From Taenia hydatigena (lineage: Eukaryota > Platyhelminthes > Cestoda > Cyclophyllidea > Taeniidae): a DNA stretch of 64,000 nt. Shown in pieces: positions 54,757 to 64,000 of this stretch. Both the position numbers and the translations under genes were made by a program. A model generated the notes under the pieces. The model was given only the letters and a program-made list of their open reading frames with translations, was not told the origin of the DNA and searched no databases. Position 1 is the stretch's first letter, and each line of letters begins with the position of its first letter. The DNA is taken from contig JADWOT020000001.1 in the NCBI GenBank assembly GCA_036345935.2, forward strand, positions 2,407,258-2,471,257, written 5' to 3'.

Positions 54757-56286
54757 ATGAGGAGTAAGTACTGCGTCCTCACTCTCTTTATCGCCTTCTT
54801 TGCTGTTTGTGGAGTCGCCAAACCTACTGGACACCATGAGGAAGTTGATGGCAACCCACAAAAATCAGAGCATTCAAGATTGAAGCTGTCCTGCCCAGTG
54901 AAATTTGGCGACTATATCATTAACGAAAGTAACTGTGAAGTGGATTGTTGTGGAATTATTGCCAAGGGAGTGGTAGATTACAGAGGTGGTGGCAACTGTG
55001 ATGGTGAGAAAGGTTTGGAAGGATTCCGTGATGATGGATGCATCGGTGCTGGGAACAGAGGAGACGAGTGGACTGTGGATGTGGAAGGAGGGAGAAAATT
55101 GGAGAAAGAAGTGGGTGTGAGTGAAGAAGGAGGAGGGGAAGAGGAAGACAAAGTTGGCTGTAGATCTGCACGTGCTGAACACGTTCCTAGTGACAAGAAT
55201 AACTACGAAAAACCAAAAAACCTTTATGGGAAGGAAGTAGAGAAGTACGTCAAAGGACATGCGGATAAAAGGAAGGAAAATGAAAATGGATTTTCGAATA
55301 ATAAAGACGATGAAAATTTTGAATATGGGAATGAATTAGAGGAGGAGAAGCACAAAGGAAATGGACATGAGGGTGAAAATATGCACGAAGGACGCTTTGG
55401 TATAAAAGGCGTAGACAGAGAATACAGAGAAGAGCAAAGTGGACGTGAAGGTGTCGAGAAAAATGAAGGACACCTTCGTATAGAAGACGTCGACGAAGAA
55501 AGTGAAGACGAAGAGGTTGGACGTAAAGATGACAAAAGGAACGATGAATGGCTTAGAATCGAAGGCGTGGACGAAGAAAGTGAAGACGAGGGAGACGGAC
55601 GTAAGAGTGACGAGAGGAATGAAGGACAACTTCGTATAGAAGACTTAGACGAAGAAATGGAAGACGAGGGAGACGGACGTGAAGTTGACGAGAAAAATGA
55701 AGGAAACCTTCGTATAGAAGACTTCGACGAAGAATTTGAAGACGAAAGGGATAAACATGAAGATGACGAGAGGAACGATGAATGGCTTGGTATCGAAGAT
55801 GTCGACGAAGGAATCGAAGTCGATGGAGATGGACGCGATGATTTCGTCAGGAACGAAAGGCGACTAGGTATCAATTACATCGACGAGGTTATCGATGATA
55901 AAAATGAACGCGAAAATGACGTGCGGGATGAAAGTGTAGACAATCAAATCGGAAGCGTGATTAATGGACATGAATTTGCTGACATGCTTGTTGTACAACT
56001 TGGTGGGGAAGACGTCGACGACAAAATAGTAGACAGAGGAATTGGACCTGAAAGCGGAATCGGGAGCAGACGGAGCACTGTTATGGGAGACGTTGATGTT
56101 GACGACGATTTTGAGAAGCACACCCAGGTGAATCGATTGTGGAGGTCAGGTTTGTCAGATGAAAAGTGGGACAGTGTGGTGAGATCGTTGTCTGACTACC
56201 CGTCCTCTGTATCACCGACTTGTTCCACTCCTCCCCATCTACTTCTGTCAGCAACCTGCTACTTACTGCTGAGTAAAAGAATTTGA
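54757..56286 (+). CDS. Acidic secreted protein B with 26-residue repeats
   Basis: 509 codons from the ATG at 54757, chosen because it sits 46 bp from the TATA-like box as in the sister genes. Signal peptide MRSKYCVLTLFIAFFAVCGV. A small Cys region follows (CPVKFGDYIINESNC, then DCC and NCDG), then about 100 charged residues and seven 26-residue repeats (55384-55929) built on x-L-R-I-E-D-V-D-E-E-x-E-D-E-x-D-x-R. The C-terminal part is less repetitive and ends with a short hydrophobic CSTPPHLLLSATCYLLL stretch. It is predicted to be extracellular and strongly acidic. The function is unknown and I recognise no family. The left homologue carries a nonsense codon at 21126-21124. Confidence 0.75.
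   Translation: MRSKYCVLTLFIAFFAVCGVAKPTGHHEEVDGNPQKSEHSRLKLSCPVKFGDYIINESNCEVDCCGIIAKGVVDYRGGGNCDGEKGLEGFRDDGCIGAGNRGDEWTVDVEGGRKLEKEVGVSEEGGGEEEDKVGCRSARAEHVPSDKNNYEKPKNLYGKEVEKYVKGHADKRKENENGFSNNKDDENFEYGNELEEEKHKGNGHEGENMHEGRFGIKGVDREYREEQSGREGVEKNEGHLRIEDVDEESEDEEVGRKDDKRNDEWLRIEGVDEESEDEGDGRKSDERNEGQLRIEDLDEEMEDEGDGREVDEKNEGNLRIEDFDEEFEDERDKHEDDERNDEWLGIEDVDEGIEVDGDGRDDFVRNERRLGINYIDEVIDDKNERENDVRDESVDNQIGSVINGHEFADMLVVQLGGEDVDDKIVDRGIGPESGIGSRRSTVMGDVDVDDDFEKHTQVNRLWRSGLSDEKWDSVVRSLSDYPSSVSPTCSTPPHLLLSATCYLLLSKRI
55384..55929 (+). repeat. Seven 78-bp coding repeats in gene B
   Basis: Seven consecutive units of exactly 26 codons, the first starting HEGRFGIKGVD and the last NERRLGINYID. 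Middle units are the most alike. Two further units occur in the chimeric gene E3 (about 49870-50025). Confidence 0.85.
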
Positions 56287-56714
56287 CATAACAAACTCTA
56301 TCTCATCGGAGTAAGTAGATTTGTCATAAAAAACCGCCTTAATGTAATCTGAAAAGCAAGGTAATGGCTTTGTTTTAGGTCTGCCTAAGCGTTTAGTGGC
56401 GTGGGTAAATTCACAACGTCATTAGACAGCTGGATTCGTGATAACCTGAATGTCTTTTCCTCCTTCACATCTATATACCCATTTACCCCTTTTTCATCCA
56501 TTCTTTCGTTTATCCATCCACCCGTCCTTCATTCCATCCATCCATCCTCTTCCTCCTCCTCCTCCTCCTCTTCATGCACTTTTGTGGCCATTAATACATT
56601 TCCCTTGCTCTAATAATTTCCTTTTTCATATTTGCCACTGCGCGTGATGGAGAGCATCACCCTTAAAGGTCCACTAATGTTCCATCAATTGGAATAACCT
56701 TCTCTTACCATCGG
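56287..56714. other. Intergenic region B-C
   Basis: Counterpart of 19328-19752. Contains CATCC and CTCCTC runs (near 56515-56570). No gene seen. Confidence 0.5.
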
Positions 56715-56723
56715 TCAAGGCCT
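56715..56723 (+). promoter_or_regulatory. TCAAGGCCT promoter box, gene C right
   Basis: CCATCGGTCAAGGCCT. The TATA position reads CTGCAAATGTTGC, so the core promoter is degenerate. Confidence 0.5.
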
Positions 56724-56779
56724 TTTGTTCCTGCAAATGTTGCAAAGGAATGTAGCCTCGGTTCAATAGAAGGGTAAAA

Positions 56780-57627
56780 ATGTGGCTCGCACACACCTTA
56801 TCCATTCATTCCCTTTGTGGTCCGTGTTGCCGCCTTTGACTGACATTAGGTTCACTGGGTACGGGAACGAGGCAGACAGCTCCTTGCACACCATTGCCAA
56901 CATTGACTCAAAGGTGGAAGGTGATGGAAGCGTTCGCAAGGACATCGTCTCCCATCTATCATCGTAACTCCAAAGAGGGTAAAATTTGAGCGATGGTTAA
57001 AACATGACGGTGGAGCCGAGGATGAAGAAGAAGATGATGGGAATGGGGTAAATCTCGATGATTGCGATGAGGACAACGATGACGGGTACTATGAGAAAAC
57101 GAGAGAGTGGAGAAGAAGAAGAAGAAGAAGAAGAAGAAGAAGGCGACGGGTACTATGAAGAAGACAATGCATTATGTGAGGTTATAAGAGGGTGTCAACG
57201 AGGACATAGAAGGCGGCGATGACAATGGCTAGGGTTATGCTAAAGAACACAACGCGGAGAACAATGAGGATGGAAATGAGCATGTTGGAGACGGAGTGCA
57301 AGAGGAACACGAAGAGGGTGACAAGGACGAAGGAGAGGATAGTGGATTTAGGCATGATGTGTACCACGGTGCAGGGAACGCAGGGCATGACGAAGACTCC
57401 GATAAATGCGAATACGCACAGGACTGGAGGCATAGTGATTTGGATTGAAACAAAAGTACACCGATATGCTGAAAACAACTAAGAAGATGAGGAGGTCAAC
57501 GAGGATGACAGATAGGGGTGGAACAAAGACGAAGCGCACAATGGTCACGCGGATGGAGAAAACGTGGAGGAGGATGAATGAGAGCATAATGAAGGCAGAG
57601 CAGGCACGAAGTGTGGAGGACGAATAA
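56780..57627 (+). pseudogene. Acidic secreted gene C, right copy (decayed)
   Basis: The ATG at 56780 (about the usual distance) opens a 19-codon leader-like frame. Acidic coding then continues in shifting frames with stops: a NEADSSLHTIANIDSKVEGD segment, CDEDNDDGYYEK, a GAA tract (57112-57141), then GDGYYEEDNALCE and Asp/Glu/Asn-rich sequence. Several stops coincide with the left copy, so decay predates duplication. Confidence 0.5.
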
Positions 57628-57741
57628 AGTAGCTACGCACACCTTAACCAAGGATAGGGTGTGGATCGTGTCATCAGGCGAACTGTCAGCTATACCACCC
57701 TTTGCTTCCGCTCACTTTCACCAAATTCAATTTGAAGTCAG

Positions 57742-58189
57742 GGAGTCGGTGGTTTTCCTTCCGAAATTAACAAAGTCAAGTCAATGTTGTGGCAGATGTG
57801 TGGAGGGTCAACCAAGTTGCCTTGGTGTCCAGTTGGTCTGGCATTAGCACACGGCAAATACAGCGGCAAAAAGGACGGATATGAGGTGCTATTTCTGTGT
57901 CAATTTCCCACTTCTGAAGTTGACGATTGCATTATTTTAGAGATAAACATTTGTAGTGGAAGAACGGACATAAATGGTACCACTGGAAGTGGAGTGAGGG
58001 AAATGCATTTGCATGGGTGGGGATCGGATGACCCACGAAGAGGCGGAAGACTATCCACTTATCGCCTACACAATTGACTTGATAGATGACAAGCTGCATG
58101 GGGTACATGTCTGCCTAGAAGCCGCTGTGGACGATCGACAATTGCGCGAGAATGACGACATGAAGGAAGGACGCGTGAGGAAGACGTAG
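57742..58189 (+). pseudogene. Two-exon gene, right copy (splice sites lost)
   Basis: Matches 18295-17848. Exon 1 is 57742-57993 and exon 2 is 58028-58189. The 34 bp between them start GTGAGG instead of GTGAGT and end CGG instead of CAG, so the acceptor is destroyed. Read through without splicing, the frame changes and ends after about 28 codons. The coding parts themselves are nearly unchanged. Confidence 0.5.
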
Positions 58190-58519
58190 AGGACGATGCA
58201 CAGGAATTGAGGCAATCTCATGCCAGACCATGTTAACAGGAGTGCTTAAGTAAAGGGATAGTGTGTGGATTTCCTCGATGGTTAGCTGCTCACTGCATCA
58301 TTAATTTGTCCATCTAACTTTCGCCATTTTTATCGGTTGTCTAGTAGTAGACAAATCATCATAACCCAGTCATCATGAAGGGATCATAAGTGTCCTTATT
58401 CATGGAAAAAAGGAGATGGGACGAAAGGAATACTTTACCACACGAGGAACTTTAAGCCACCTCCTTTTACTCCATTTTTCGGCTAATTTGTTCTGACAAG
58501 AAATCATTCAAGTGCTTAG

Positions 58520-58793
58520 CATTGCTGCTTCCATTGTCTCCACGCCTGCATCCAGTTTCCTCTGCGTCTTCTGTAAGCACGCATGTTTCCTCTCCGTCAT
58601 GGTCTTCGTGTTAGTGTCCACATTCTCCACGTCTGCTTCCTTAACTTCGGCGTCACTATTGATGTCAACAATATGTGGAGTGCCATCCGCCTATCCGCGG
58701 TGTCTAGTAGGTCCGATGTTATTACGAATGGCGCATGAGACGGCAAAGAGAGGACGGAAGTGGCAACACCACTAATACTGTCCACCCTTTCAT
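58520..58793 (-). pseudogene. DLLDTADR-family gene, copy 4
   Basis: Inverted copy of 43252-43525. It has the same leader, motif, frame breaks and lost donor. Confidence 0.35.
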
Positions 58794-60828
58794 GAGGGAG
58801 GATTTTTGTCGGTAAAGTGGCCTTGATTGATGGTGGGCATAGAAATCACTGGGTGGTGAAACAAAATTGGAGAAATATCATTGGTCAATAATTTAGTCAC
58901 AGGGAATTAATGTGTAGATAAAAGGAAAAACCAATCGTAAAAGAGATCTCATAAATAAATGAAATGCATCAATTCATCCACTGAATAAAAAAGCAGATGC
59001 AGTGACCTGAGGTTTCATTGTGGGTGAGTGACATTAACGCTGACAAACCGCCAACCAGCTCTTCGATGAGCAGATCTGAAGGCCAGCCTACCTGTGGACT
59101 AGTGGCGATTGGGCCTAGGTGTGTGTGTGTGTGTGTGTGTACGGTATTTAGGTGTGAATCTGAGTCTGAGTGCCCTTCCGATGCAAATCAGTCACTCGGC
59201 TGACCCAATTAAGCGTACCTACTTGGGACTGAAGGACATCGGTCTCGGTCCGACTGCTGTCCCAATTGAAGTGCCCTTAACGTAATGGCCCGACAACTAG
59301 GAGTGGGGATTTTCAGTGCCTTCCCACGAGCAGCCAAATGGATGAAAGCGCCTGCGAACACAGATAGAAACGTCTATGTGGATTTACAGGTAGTCTTAGA
59401 ATCGTAATGCAGTCTTCATTCCCTTTCCTGAAATAAGTGTCAGTGTATTAGTCAACTAGCCCACTTGAAGAGCAAGAGAGAACCCGTTCCAGCAAGTCAA
59501 ATGAACCAACTCCCTCTGACCAGTTGCATCACCATTTGCTTTCACCTCCTCAGAGGCTAACACGAACTGCATCCACTCGCCTCGGTCGAACTCAGTGGGA
59601 AGAAGGACGAGATGATAAGATAGTCAGCTGGACGGCTACTTAATGTCATTCACCTTCACCGATTTCCCTTAGTATTCCGACAATGAACAAGTGTAGTGGA
59701 ATGTATAAATCCATATTTCCTTCGTCCACCTAACTTAAGTGCCCCCGTCACCGGTGCAACTGTTGCAGTGGAACGTGATGCGCGTAATTCTAAGGTGCTT
59801 GTCAGTATCACAGGCAACAGTGACACCATCGTTAAGTGTGGACCCGTAAAGAGTAGTTCCCTTGCCCATGACGACGAATACGGTGTAAAAGGTTGAGAAC
59901 CCGTGAACTTGACGAAGGCGATAAATCCTAGGCACGCGTGCATATTGAAGACGCCCACGAAGACAAGAATAAAGCATGCGGGTGAATGGGTGTCCTTCCT
60001 CTTTATGTCCTAACTTTTATGTTGGCGTTCAGAAACAATAGGTGTTTAGTGGGACAATAGCCTGACTACAACCACCGACGTCTATCGCCTTCCCTGGTCT
60101 TCGAAGCGTCCTACTGAAGTCAATAAGTAGACATTGCATGACGAGGTGCGATTTCATGTCGAAGTTGTGAATTATGTGCTTCATGCGAATGCGACTTCTC
60201 CTTTCCTTGTTTGCGTTATTGACCAGCAGCTGCTACAAAACAAATGAGATTTTGGTATTTCGAACCCAAATCCACTGCATGGCGATATATGTTAGCCGGG
60301 ATCTTTGCCTGACTAACTACAAATTTTTGTCATCCGCATCATCAACAGCAAGCATTTTGTATCAGCTTAGTGTCAAAATGAGCCTTTAATGTGTTAAGTT
60401 GGCAATAAAAGTGTAAGCTATTTTACCAGACGCGTTCCTTAACCTTTTCTTGCATTCGACGAATGTCGATGCTTTAATTTTAAGCCCAATGTTTGTTTGG
60501 CTACGCTAATCTGCTTTGATTTTCGATTTGCCAGCAGTTAACTCCAGTATGCAACTTGGTTAGGGCAAGTAAAAGGGTAAAATCCGAAAGGGACAAGAGC
60601 ATATACATAGAAGTCAATGAGCTGGAGAGCGTTATCATGCTTTATTAACTTTCGCTGTGGACACAGCATTCGCCATGGTAGTGAGATTAGGTCTTCACGT
60701 GGAAACCACGGTCAAAACCATGTGGCATCGTGGCGTCCATTGGATTAGTTCACTATCTGGTGAATGGATTGGGGGTATGTAAGGAAAGTGAGTAGTCAGC
60801 CTCCCATTTGGTGCATTGATTTTGATAG

Positions 60829-60892
60829 TTGAGATGGATTTCTGTCTGTTTGCATGCTTCCAGTTAATTCGTTACCAGATTGTCGATCGCAG
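60829..60892 (+). pseudogene. Orphan copy of exon X1
   Basis: TTTTGATAG acceptor, 64-bp exon encoding [29 protein letters not shown] donor. The beginning of exon X2 follows at about 60980 but contains a TGA and is cut off at about 61022. Confidence 0.5.
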
Positions 60893-61022
60893 GTACACAC
60901 AAGTCAACGACATCAGTGGAGGCGGTAAAGGTGGGTGGCTATTTGGCTTTTGCGATTATGGTTGTGGAAAGTGAGAAGGAAGTTTGATTTGTGATTCCAG
61001 TGGGTCTCAATCACGTCCCCTT

Positions 61023-61362
61023 CACCTGTCCCTAAGACGTGGAAGGCTACAGAACAGGCATATTTATTTGTCTAGTTGAATCATCAGCGCAGTCATTGCC
61101 TCGTCATCGGTATCGAGAATGAACAATTTCATCCGATTCGTAAGTCCTCTTCACACCCATTCACTATCGCCCCAGCAGAGGTGCTTCACCAAACCCTTCG
61201 AATAGGGCGTGTTCACCACACTAAAGGGCATTTCACAGAAATTCCTGCTATCATCTTCGGCTGCAAATAACCTTAGCGAACCCGCGTGGAGTCTTGGGCA
61301 CTAGTGAGAAACCTCATTGACAATCGAATTACCGATACACTAAACTAGCACTGAAAACTTCC
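61023..61362. other. Spacer without supportable gene
   Basis: One short frame (61076-61270) with no motif. No repeats seen. Confidence 0.4.
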
Positions 61363-61503
61363 TCAAAATGACCCCATCACGTCCCACCATGAAGCCAATT
61401 GTGTCAATGCTATATGGAGGGTCAGTCGTCTCTCCTCGGTGTCTAGCAGGTCCGGTGCTAATGTGGTGGTGAGGAGAGCAGACGCATGGTACACACTCTT
61501 CAT
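61363..61503 (-). CDS. DLLDTADR-family small protein, copy 5
   Basis: Intact 46-codon frame from the ATG at 61503-61501 to a TGA. A short leader (MKSVYHASALLTTTLA) is followed directly by PDLLDTEERRLTLHIAL. It is the only copy of the motif with its leader and ATG in one frame. A donor-like site could extend it, and no promoter box was seen. Function unknown. Confidence 0.35.
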   Translation of the reverse strand: MKSVYHASALLTTTLAPDLLDTEERRLTLHIALTQLASWWDVMGSF

Positions 61504-62435
61504 TTTCCAACTCTCATGACAAAAGTTAGTCACGTTGATCTAAAGGTTACGTGGTCAAATGGGTCATGAGTGGTGAGGAGAAATTAATGCAAATGATGCA
61601 ACACTGGTGAAAATTACTGACCAATTTATTTAGTGCAGTGCAAAGTGGTGCGCAAAAGTGAAATGCTTGCAGGATGGGAGGAAAAAGTGGCGGATGTGAT
61701 TATGGAAATGGGATGTAGGATAGGTTAAATGGAATGGCGGTTGGATAGAGGGCAACAGGGGGAAGGGAAGGGGAAATCGAGAAGATTGCTTGGGCAATAA
61801 AGGAATGCTGGGATGGTGGAAGGATGATTGGGTGGCCGAATGGATGACGGATAGACGTATTGGTAAAGAGGTACGAACAAATCATCCACTTCTACAACCG
61901 GAACATGGCACTATCCACCATCCCTCTGCACCTCCACCTGCACGCCTCACATATCATTGAGGTGCAACTCCACCACATTGCATACCACTGTGTTGAGGCA
62001 AAAGACTCTTCGTCAAAGTACTGGAAGGTGATGCTCAATTTCCTCCAGAGTGGTGGTAGATCTTCGACACTACCCAATACATCGTCATCCACTTCCTCTG
62101 CATGGAAGTGTCCATCGTCCCTAATCTTTATCTTCACGTCTGCCACGTGTTCTGCTTCTCCATTTCTCGTCCGCATCCCCATGCCTCTCTTCTCATCCGT
62201 CCAGTTGTCTGTCCACTCCGATTACTTTTGTCTGCTCCATGCTCCATCTACTTACTTATACCTTCATCCCCTTCTCTGTCCACTCGTCTGTCCATCCACC
62301 CACCCATCTATGCCTCCTCCCACGCTAGCATTCCACCTGCACACCCCTCTCCCCTTCCATGTGATTTCGCACTGCACTTATCCACGACATTCCACCACTT
62401 CTGCATCATACCGCTATAACCACTTCCATCACTGA
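61504..62435. other. Spacer with overlapping unassigned frames
   Basis: Long frames exist on both strands between 61860 and 62435 (191 codons on +, 96 on - at 61892-62182). The composition does not decide which strand, if either, is coding, and no family is recognised. Confidence 0.35.
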
Positions 62436-63154
62436 TCAAGGATGTCCCACTTCCATAGGCTGCAGAGAAGTGTCAACAGCATTCATCAGCAGTTAGAAGG
62501 CGCAGTATTTGCACAACCCGTCCCTCTCCTTCGCGTCGTGTTAGCTGTTAGTGCTAACGCCTGGCATGCCAAGACGACGGAAGGACTGGTGTACGTGGAT
62601 ACCGTGGAAGATGATGGGGATGGAAGAAGGCCGTCCGTGTTTAGCAGACGCCAATGACGATGGATGTGTGGATAATGGAGATGGTAAGCACTAGCTACTC
62701 ATGCTCATTAAGGACGATGAGAAGTAGTGCATACGAACTTAAAGATGAAGACGACAAGAAGTTGCAAAAAAATGGGAAAAGACGCTTGCATGAGGAAGAA
62801 ACCGCGGGGCGGAGACATTTGAGCAATGATGCTATTGTGGACGTCAGAGAGGGTTGCGAAGCTGACGACGCAGACTACGAATAGGAGCGTGAAGAAGGCA
62901 AAATCGTCATGGAACACGTGCACTTTACCGATATGGAAGAAGATGGAAAGGGACGCAGACCTCTCGGAGTGGGTGATAGACAGGGCGATTTGATCTCATT
63001 GCAGACAAGTGGTAGGGACGTTAAGTTGACCGGAAGGGTTTCTTCACTCATAAGTAAAACGATTGACGAAGCCTTCACCCTCTTAAAAACAGTTTGCTAC
63101 ACTGTTGTGGGATACCACCTGGACACGTTGAAGAGCTCGCAAGTTGGGGTGTAG
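62436..63154 (+). pseudogene. Acidic secreted gene F1 (decayed)
   Basis: A degenerate promoter (TCAAGGATG at 62436-62444, CATAGG at the TATA position) precedes a leader-like frame without ATG (LLRVVLAVSANAWHAKTTEG) that continues into YVDTVEDDGDGRR. Acidic segments follow in other frames (YELKDEDDKKLQKNGK, CEADDADYE), and the last frame, to 63154, starts MEHVHFTDMEEDGKGRR. The order leader-acidic region matches the family, but the start codon and TATA box are lost and the frame is broken at several points. Confidence 0.45.
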
Positions 63155-63509
63155 AGCGTTTTCCTTCATTTTGGATAAGCTAGGTGGCGTCTTGGCATCA
63201 GTGTATGTTTAATTCCCCCAAAATAGGATCTTTCTCAAACTCTCATCCACACATCTTTCCATCTACCCATCCACCTACCCGTCCATCCCTTTCCCATCCA
63301 TACATCTATCAATTTGTCCATCCATCCAGCCATTCAACTAGTCATCTATCCCCCATCTATCCCCTAATCATCTACCCACTGCTCTGTCTCTAATGCCCCA
63401 GTTTGCTGTTTAATTCACATTCTACAGGCCACCGCACCTGGCCCCACACCTCACCCCTAAAAGTACGCTGCAGTTCCATCAACCGGCAACATCTACTCTC
63501 ACCATCGGT
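63155..63509. other. Intergenic, ATCC-rich
   Basis: Degenerate CATC/ATCC tetranucleotides (63240-63390), as found upstream of the other acidic genes. No gene seen. Confidence 0.5.
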
Positions 63510-63534
63510 CAAGGTCTACACCGCCTCTATAAGA
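63510..63534 (+). promoter_or_regulatory. Promoter of gene F2
   Basis: CCATCGGTCAAGGTCT (core TCAAGGTCT 63510-63518), then TATAAG at 63529-63534, 47 bp before the ATG at 63576. Confidence 0.75.
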
Positions 63535-63575
63535 TTCACGCGCCTGCTACCTCCTTTCATAAAAAAAGTGCAAGA

Positions 63576-63956
63576 ATGAGGAGATCACACTTCTTCGGCT
63601 TCTTCGCCTTTCTGCCTCTCTTGGTGCTCGATTTCGCCATTCGGACCAACGCCACCCACTCGGCGCCCCACCACTCACACTCACAGCCGCAACATTCAGA
63701 GCATTTCGAAGATGATGAGCTGTTGGGCAAACAGTTTAAAGAGGCAGATGAAGGCGATGACGACTATGACTATGACTACACCTATTATGACGAGATAGAT
63801 TATGAGGAGCTGGAGGCAGCCAGACAAAGCTTTATAGATAGTTGGAAAGGATACCTCAAGGACGAGGTGGAGCATGAAGAGGAGGGGTCTGATGGATCCG
63901 CAGACGATGTGGTAAACGATGATCATGAGGAGGAGAAGAAAAAATTCTACAACTAA
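63576..63956 (+). CDS. Acidic secreted protein F2
   Basis: 126 codons, ATG at 63576 to TAA at 63954-63956. Signal peptide at residues 1-26 (MRRSHFFGFFAFLPLLVLDF, cleavage likely after TNA). A His-rich stretch (HHSHSQPQHSEHFED) follows, then a Tyr/Asp cluster (DYDYDYTYYDEIDYEE) and a Glu/Asp-rich tail ending KKKFYN. The Tyr/Asp cluster parallels those of E1-E3. The gene is intact and has a complete family promoter. Predicted to be extracellular, with possible tyrosine sulfation (inference); function unknown. Confidence 0.75.
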   Translation: MRRSHFFGFFAFLPLLVLDFAIRTNATHSAPHHSHSQPQHSEHFEDDELLGKQFKEADEGDDDYDYDYTYYDEIDYEELEAARQSFIDSWKGYLKDEVEHEEEGSDGSADDVVNDDHEEEKKKFYN

Positions 63957-64000
63957 CGGCCTCTCTAGGTTTGGTTGAACGGAGTGTTGGTGTGGACATT
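63957..64000. other. 3' flank of gene F2, window end
   Basis: 44 bp after the stop codon. No poly-A signal before the window ends. Confidence 0.5.

Larger units (their letters stand above)
50028..58985. repeat. Inverted duplication arm 2, right copy
   Basis: Reverse complement of 17032-25960, carrying the rightward array D-A-B-C. Genes A and B are open here. Gene C and the two-exon gene after it are broken. The last 760 bp (58225-58985) resemble 43066-43826 more closely than 17032-17830, as shown by the shared absence of the extra bases near 17455-17500. Confidence 0.9.
58225..61022. repeat. Inverted duplication arm 3, right copy
   Basis: Reverse complement of 41045-43826. It contains inverted copies of S2 (58225-58982), S1 (58982-59485) and the exon X1 region. 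A frame at 59696-59896 (VERDARNSKVLVSITGN) aligns with a degenerate frame in the left copy (near 42310-42210) with conservative changes, suggesting a former exon. Confidence 0.8.

Noticed and set aside
54757..54990. Kunitz or other Cys-knot domain at the start of protein B
   Set aside because: The Cys spacing does not fit a pattern I know, and there are too few cysteines.

Overview
The window is animal (metazoan) nuclear DNA. It has intron-split genes with GT..AG borders, AATAAA signals, a Metaviridae-type (Ty3/gypsy) LTR retrotransposon, a pre-SET/SET/post-SET histone methyltransferase, and long AC, TGGA and GAA microsatellites. There is no bacterial operon structure, tRNA, rRNA or CRISPR array that I can see. 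A possible 34-bp intron, compact promoters and many young duplications would fit a parasitic flatworm, but that is inference and no single gene proves it.

The dominant architecture is a set of long inverted and direct duplications. Arm 1 is 1-3048 against 31307-34317. Arm 2 is 17032-25960 against 50028-58985. Arm 3 is about 41045-43826 against 58225-61022. Arm 4 is 37672-39446 against 47815-49577. A direct repeat links about 26053-26970 with 37436-38880. Single N bases at 4734 and 50027 sit exactly where repeat-matching segments change, so part of the arrangement may be an assembly artefact.

The most interesting content is a multigene family of secreted, extremely acidic proteins in head-to-tail arrays. 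I call its members E, D, A, B, C and F. The array E-D-A-B-C runs leftward from 26552 to 18410 and is mirrored rightward from 49045 to 57627. E2 lies at 37651-38208 and F genes at 62436-63956. Intact members share three things: a TCAAGGCC-type box (the NR5A/FTZ-F1 extended half-site consensus), a TATA box 10-13 bp later, and an ATG 45-49 bp after the TATA box. Each begins with a short M[KR]-hydrophobic signal peptide and continues into Asp/Glu-rich, often Tyr-studded repeats. The two arms decay in complementary ways. A and B carry nonsense codons on the left and are open on the right, while the two-exon gene beyond C keeps its splice sites only on the left.

Other content, left to right: arm 1 (no recognised gene); a possible membrane-anchored terminal exon near 4.9-5.1 kb; an 875-bp internally deleted LTR element and a decayed 4.2-kb gypsy element (8967-14100); a small family marked by a DLLDTADR motif (16.7, 17.2, 43.3, 58.6 and 61.4 kb); a SETMAR/SUV39-like SET gene (29454-30194); a galactokinase-like fragment on the opposite strand (about 30.44-30.90 kb); a four-exon gene with fully consistent splice phases (41236-39088, minus strand) plus orphan copies of two of its exons; and gene-poor stretches at 5.9-8.5, 14.1-16.7, 34.3-35.9 and 45.1-47.8 kb.
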